Origin: Methylobacterium sp. Leaf112
GTDB lineage: Bacteria > Pseudomonadota > Alphaproteobacteria > Rhizobiales > Beijerinckiaceae
NCBI RefSeq assembly: GCF_001423295.1
Contig: NZ_LMNG01000033.1
Span: 124,001-188,000 of the forward strand
Length of the DNA: 64,000 nt
Reading direction: 5' to 3'
Under the pieces are notes generated by a model that was not told the DNA's origin, did not search any database, and worked only from the letters and a program-made list of their open reading frames with translations. Positions 60,133 through 64,000 of this stretch are shown piece after piece. The position numbers and the translations under genes were made by a program. Each line of letters starts with the position of its first letter. Position 1 is the stretch's first letter.

Positions 60133-60867
60133 TCAGCCGTAACGATGCAGGCTCGATCCATTGCGCTTGAGCCAGCGTTCCGCCTCCTCGACATGCGGGC
60201 AGATGGCGCCGACGAGACTCCAGAACCGGGCCGAGTGATTCATCTCCTTCAGGTGCGCCATCTCGTGGGCGACGAGGTAGTCGAGCACCAGCGGCGGGGC
60301 CAGGATCAGCCGCCACGAAAAATTAAGGGCACCCTGGGCCGTGCATGAACCCCAGCGGCTGCGGGTGTCGCGTACGGTGATGCGCGTCGGCGCTTGTCCG
60401 ATGGCTCCCCCATAGCTCTTCACGGCCGCGGTCAGATCCCGGCGCGCTTCCCGTTCGAGGAAATCGCCGATGCGCCGGGCGATGTGCGGTGCCTCGCAGG
60501 CAACGGAGATCACGGGATCGTCCGCCGTCGCCTCGACCCGCGTCAGGCCGCCCGTCGACGACCGGTGAACGATGCGATGGGGGATGCCGCGCAGGGGAAG
60601 CACCGCGCCATCCACGAAGGCGATTCGCTCCGGCAGCTTGGCCAGCCGCAGGGCGATCCAGCCGCTATGGCTGATCGCGAATTTCTGCGCCACCGCCAGC
60701 GAGGTCCGCGCCGGTAGGGTCATCACCACCTCACCGGTGGCGCTCGACACGCGCAGCGTCAAGCGACGCGCCGTCGGTCGACGCCGCAGGGCGATGCGGA
60801 AGGTCTCACCCTCGTGGGCGATATCGAGATGGTCCGGGTCCGGCCCGCGCAGCAGCGCCAATCGCAT
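60133..60867 (-). CDS. YgjP-like (DUF45) zinc metallopeptidase
   Basis: The 244-residue protein has TRRLTLRVSS-type strands, the family block SRWGSCTAQGALNFSWRLIL, and zinc motif VAHEMAHLKEMNHS (HExxH plus a downstream His). This is the SprT-like DUF45 group with unknown substrate. The ATG is the only plausible start. It precedes phaZ by 70 bases on the minus strand side. Confidence 0.9.
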   Translation of the reverse strand: MRLALLRGPDPDHLDIAHEGETFRIALRRRPTARRLTLRVSSATGEVVMTLPARTSLAVAQKFAISHSGWIALRLAKLPERIAFVDGAVLPLRGIPHRIVHRSSTGGLTRVEATADDPVISVACEAPHIARRIGDFLEREARRDLTAAVKSYGGAIGQAPTRITVRDTRSRWGSCTAQGALNFSWRLILAPPLVLDYLVAHEMAHLKEMNHSARFWSLVGAICPHVEEAERWLKRNGSSLHRYG

Positions 60868-60937
60868 GCGGGCAGCTTAGCGGTGCCGCCGCCGCGCCGC
60901 CATCGTCGGGAAGGCGAATTGCTGGGGGCAGGTCGCC

Positions 60938-62206
60938 TCAGTCCGCCGGTTCCTGGGCGATGGCGGGGCGGGCCTGCATCGCGCGGATGAATTCGGCGAT
61001 GCGCGGCGCGATCACGGTGCGATAACGGGAGCCGTTGAACACCCCATAATGCCCGACGCCCTTCTGCAGGTGATAGGCTTTTCGTTCGGGCGGCAGGTTC
61101 GGCGTGAGATCGAGGGCCGCCTGCGTCTGCCCGACCCCCGAGATGTCGTCGTTCTCGCCCTCGATGGCGAGGATCGCGCAGGTGCGGATCGCCCCGAGGT
61201 CGACGCGCGTGCCCGCGTGCATCATCGTGCCCTTCGGCAGGGCGTGATCGACGAAAACGGTCTTGATCGTCTGCAGGTAGAAGTCCGCCGTCAGGTCCAT
61301 CACCGCGAGGTACTCGTCGTAGAAGTCGCGGTGCTTCTCGGCCGAATCGCCGTCGCCGGTGACGAGGTGGTCGAACATCTCCGCGTGGGCGTCGACGTGA
61401 CGATCGAGGTTCATCGACATGAAACCGGACAGCTGGAAGAAGCCCGGATAGACGCTGCGCCACGCCCCCGGATACCCAGCCGGCACGGTCGTGATGCAGT
61501 TGCGCTCGAACCACTTCGTGCCGCGCTCCTGGGCGAGGCAGTTCACGGCGGTGGGCGAACGCCGCGTGTCGATGGGGCCGCCCATGAGGGTCATGGAAGT
61601 CGGCACGGTGGCGTGCCCGCGCGCCTCCATCACCGCGATGGCGGCCAGCACCGGCACCGCCGGCTGGCACACGGCCATGACGTGGAGGTCGGGCCCGAGC
61701 ATGGTGAACAGGGCGATGAGGTAGTCGATGTAGGTGTCGAGGTCGAAGCGCCCGGCGCTCAGCGGCACCATGCGAGCATCGGCCCAATCGGTGATGAAGA
61801 CCTGATGGTCCGGCAGCATCGCCTCCACGGTGCCGCGCAGGAGAGTGGCGTAATGCCCGGACATCGGCGCCACGATGAGGAGCTTCGGCTGTGGCTGGCT
61901 CGGACCGCGAACAAAACCACGGTCGAAGGTGATGGCCCGGCAGAACGGCCGCTCCCACACCACGCGTTCGCTCACCGGCACGCTGTGGCCCTCGATCCAG
62001 GTGCCGGTGAATCCGAAGCCCGGTTTGGCGTAGCGACGCGTCATCCGCTCGAACATCTCGCAGGCCGCCGCGACGCTGCGGGCATAGGGGCCGTACGACA
62101 ACGGATTGGCTGGGTTCTGAAGGCTGTGCTTGACCATGTCGGCGGCAACCCGCGCCGGCGTGGTCATGATCCGGGCGGTCTCATACCAGTAGTAGGACAG
62201 GTTCAC
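60938..62206 (-). CDS. phaZ: Intracellular polyhydroxyalkanoate depolymerase
   Basis: The 422-residue enzyme mobilises intracellular PHB granules. The nucleophile is a Cys in HVMAVCQPAVPVLAA (about 180), as in PhaZa1 of Ralstonia, instead of a lipase-box Ser. N-terminal NLSYYWYETARIM and PMSGHYATLLRGTVE are family signatures. The GTG at 62206 has GGGGAGG upstream and gives the usual N-terminus; an ATG at 62281 extends into unconserved sequence. Confidence 0.95.
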   Translation of the reverse strand: MNLSYYWYETARIMTTPARVAADMVKHSLQNPANPLSYGPYARSVAAACEMFERMTRRYAKPGFGFTGTWIEGHSVPVSERVVWERPFCRAITFDRGFVRGPSQPQPKLLIVAPMSGHYATLLRGTVEAMLPDHQVFITDWADARMVPLSAGRFDLDTYIDYLIALFTMLGPDLHVMAVCQPAVPVLAAIAVMEARGHATVPTSMTLMGGPIDTRRSPTAVNCLAQERGTKWFERNCITTVPAGYPGAWRSVYPGFFQLSGFMSMNLDRHVDAHAEMFDHLVTGDGDSAEKHRDFYDEYLAVMDLTADFYLQTIKTVFVDHALPKGTMMHAGTRVDLGAIRTCAILAIEGENDDISGVGQTQAALDLTPNLPPERKAYHLQKGVGHYGVFNGSRYRTVIAPRIAEFIRAMQARPAIAQEPAD

Positions 62207-62496
62207 GATGGCCTCCCCCTGTTCCGGAACGCAGCGCCTGCCTGATGCATGAAGGTTGGCGCATGGTTCGTGCCGCGCCATTCAGCCCGGGCTTGTCTCC
62301 GACTTAGGGCGCAACCTGCGGCGACAAGTCCCGTGCGTGACGTTCCGGCCGCTTTGCCACCTCCGACGCGGGAGAGCGAAGTCCTGTCACGGATCGGCGT
62401 GGCGATGCGAACGAAAGCGTCCGCTTCGAACCAGGTGCGGAAGACTTGATTGCCCACGATGGGATGGACGTTGGATCACGCGGCCCTATCGTTCTG
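62207..62496. other. 290-base divergent intergenic region
   Basis: This lies between phaZ and the divergent redox kinase gene, so both promoters should be here. No confident promoter, operator or small gene is visible. GC content is similar to the coding regions around it. Confidence 0.4.
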
Positions 62497-63897
62497 ATGG
62501 ACATGATGGACATGAGCACCACCGGCTTCGTGCGCGACGCCCGGCACCTCCGGCTCGATACCTTCGTCCGCCTGCGCTGGCTCGCGATCACCGGCCAGAG
62601 CGCGGCCGTGGTCGGCGCCCAGTTCGGCCTTGGGCTGCCACTGCCGTTCGGCTGGTGCTTCCTCGTCATCGCGGCCTCGTCGTGGCTGAATCTCGCCCTG
62701 CGTATCCGGTTTCCCGCGAGTTACCGCCTTAGCGACGATTCGGCTGCACTGTTGCTGGCGTTCGACATCATTCAGCTCGCGGCCCTGCTGTTCCTCACGG
62801 GTGGCCTGCAGAACCCGTTTTCGCTCCTGTTCCTCGCCCCTGTGCTGATCTCGGCCACAGCCCTGCCGCCCGAGCGGACCCTGGCCCTTGGGCTCCTCGC
62901 CATCGGCCTCGCGACCCTGCTGGCCCTCATCCACCGGCCGCTGCCGTGGTTCGCCGATGGCCGCCTCGAACTGCCGTTCCTCTACATTTCCGGGGTATGG
63001 ACCGCGATTCTCCTCGGTACGGCCTTCACCGGTGTCTACGCCTGGAAGGTCTCCGAGGAGACCCGGCTCCTCGCCCAGGCGCTTGCCGCCACCGAGCTCG
63101 TGCTCGCCCGCGAGCAGCACCTTTCGCAGCTCGATGGTCTGGCGGCGGCGGCGGCGCACGAGCTCGGCACACCGCTCGGCACCATCATGGTGGTGACGAA
63201 GGAGCTGAGCCGTCAGCTCGCTCCGACGGCGTCGCCGGGCGTACGTGAGGATCTCGCGCTCCTTCGCGATCAGGTCGATCGCTGCCGCAGCATTCTGTCG
63301 AAGCTCACATCGCTCGATGGGGATGGGGGGGGCTTCCTCCAGACCGTGAGCCTGAGCCACCTCGTCGAGGAATTGGTGGCGCCCCAGCGCGCCATGGGCA
63401 TCATCCTCGACGTCACCAGCAGGGGGGAGGGGCAGGAGCCCTCGACCCGGCGCAACCCCGGCGTCCTGTTTGGGCTCGCGAACATCGTCGACAATGCCGT
63501 GGATTTCGCCAAGACCCGCGTCATCATCGAGGCGCGCTGGACTTATGAGCAGGTCTGGCTCGAGATGCGCGACGACGGTCCCGGCTTCTCCGGCGAGGTG
63601 CTGCTTCGCGCCGGCGAGCCCTACGTGACCACTCGGAGCAACGACCGGGCGAAATCCGGCGCGACCACGGGTGCAGGCCTGGGACTGGGTTTGTTCATCG
63701 CCAAAACCCTCATCGAGCGCTCAGGTGCGCAACTCACCTTGTCGAACGCGCCCGATCCCACTGCGACGGGCGCCGTCGTGCGCGTGTCCTGGGCGCGGCA
63801 CGTGTTCGAGCGCGGCATCGCGGTTGCGCGTCATGCACAGAATGGAGAGCTGGCAACCCCTGATCAGGACCGTTCCGGCGCCTATATAAGTTCCTGA
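62497..63897 (+). CDS. regB: RegB/PrrB/ActS-type redox sensor histidine kinase
   Basis: The 466-residue kinase has six N-terminal helices (about 25-190) with the quinone-sensing heptad GGLQNPF, then a phosphoacceptor His221 in AAAHELGTPLGTI and an ATPase domain with IVDNAVDFA and GLGLGLFIAKT. A Cys at 263 in VDRCRSIL sits 42 residues after the His, close to the redox Cys265 spacing of RegB. ATGs at 62497, 62503, 62506 and 62512 are all possible. Its stop is followed by a hairpin and the response regulator start. Confidence 0.92.
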   Translation: MDMMDMSTTGFVRDARHLRLDTFVRLRWLAITGQSAAVVGAQFGLGLPLPFGWCFLVIAASSWLNLALRIRFPASYRLSDDSAALLLAFDIIQLAALLFLTGGLQNPFSLLFLAPVLISATALPPERTLALGLLAIGLATLLALIHRPLPWFADGRLELPFLYISGVWTAILLGTAFTGVYAWKVSEETRLLAQALAATELVLAREQHLSQLDGLAAAAAHELGTPLGTIMVVTKELSRQLAPTASPGVREDLALLRDQVDRCRSILSKLTSLDGDGGGFLQTVSLSHLVEELVAPQRAMGIILDVTSRGEGQEPSTRRNPGVLFGLANIVDNAVDFAKTRVIIEARWTYEQVWLEMRDDGPGFSGEVLLRAGEPYVTTRSNDRAKSGATTGAGLGLGLFIAKTLIERSGAQLTLSNAPDPTATGAVVRVSWARHVFERGIAVARHAQNGELATPDQDRSGAYISS

Positions 63898-63911
63898 AGA
63901 CTTACAGGAAC
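63890..63911 (+). repeat. Inverted repeat across the regB stop
   Basis: GTTCCTG (63890-63896) and CAGGAAC (63905-63911) flank an 8-base spacer that includes the stop codon end, 17 bases before the next gene. It may tune the ratio of kinase to regulator. Confidence 0.5.
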
Positions 63912-63927
63912 GCAGGAGACGCGTCGA

Positions 63928-64000
63928 ATGCAGACGCAGACCGGTACAACGGCGCCTGGCGCCGATATCATGCAACTTGGCGATAACGATCCGCTGGCCG
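63928..64000 (+). CDS. Start of probable RegA/ActR response regulator (partial)
   Basis: An ATG with AGGAG 9 bases upstream opens a frame (MQTQTGTTAPGADIMQLGDN) that runs off the window after 24 codons. Its position 30 bases after the regB stop implies the cognate regulator. The sequence seen is before any receiver motif, so the identity is inferred from context. Confidence 0.6.
   Translation, partial: MQTQTGTTAPGADIMQLGDNDPLA

Overview
The window is GC-rich (roughly two thirds G+C by eye), gene-dense chromosomal DNA from an alphaproteobacterium. Gene content and protein character (glnB-glnA, HWE kinase, RegB/ActS-type redox kinase, intracellular PHB depolymerase with a CQPxxP nucleophile, EcfG-type promoter, tig-clpP-clpX-lon) point to the order Hyphomicrobiales, most likely Methylobacterium or Methylorubrum. 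That placement is inferred from recognised families, not from a search. There is no prophage, CRISPR array, plasmid origin or rRNA. The only mobile DNA is a decayed IS630-type transposase at about 2.9-3.9 kb.

Layout. 0-8.3 kb is a sensory block: a CheB-CheR-PAS fusion, the dead transposase, a soluble methyl-accepting protein, and an HWE histidine kinase translationally coupled to a SelW-like redox protein. 8.4-13 kb holds LemA-TPM-TPM and the peptide/pyruvate carrier pair cstA-ybdD. 13-19 kb holds an RND permease and its adaptor (permease first, no outer-membrane factor), an MFS transporter and rpmG. 19-25 kb holds glutathione reductase, a YdeP-type molybdopterin oxidoreductase, a free-standing sigma-70 region 1.1 protein and class II DAHP synthase. 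25-31.7 kb, mostly on the minus strand, holds a 28-residue membrane peptide behind a good EcfG promoter, a NUDIX hydrolase, a DUF983 protein, RNase R, an FMN reductase, a lipocalin-like protein and a PepSY membrane protein. 31.9-37.2 kb holds glnB-glnA with an NtrC-like palindrome, the NAD(P)H-hydrate repair enzyme and a multicopper-oxidase fold that has lost most copper ligands.

37.4-44.3 kb is the proteostasis block: tRNA-Leu, tig, clpP, clpX, lon, tRNA-Val. 44.3-49.2 kb holds small hypothetical genes, a CAP lipoprotein, two identical tRNA-Asp genes, a DUF2937 protein, an O-antigen-ligase-like protein, a zincin and a HAD phosphatase. 49.6-53.1 kb is a tight four-gene operon matching SiaB, SiaC, SiaD and SiaA: a partner-switching kinase/phosphatase module that gates a diguanylate cyclase. 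53.1-60.9 kb holds argB, a ClpP-like protein, small proteins, a MOSC protein, clpB and a YgjP-type metallopeptidase. The window ends with phaZ and a RegB/ActS redox kinase followed by the first codons of its probable regulator.

The most rewarding items are the sia operon (novel order, Ser in place of the SiaC phospho-Thr), the orphan sigma region 1.1 protein, the copper-depleted oxidase, the EcfG-driven 28-residue peptide, and two small proteins sharing a four-cysteine spacing. No wholly new multi-gene system was found with certainty.
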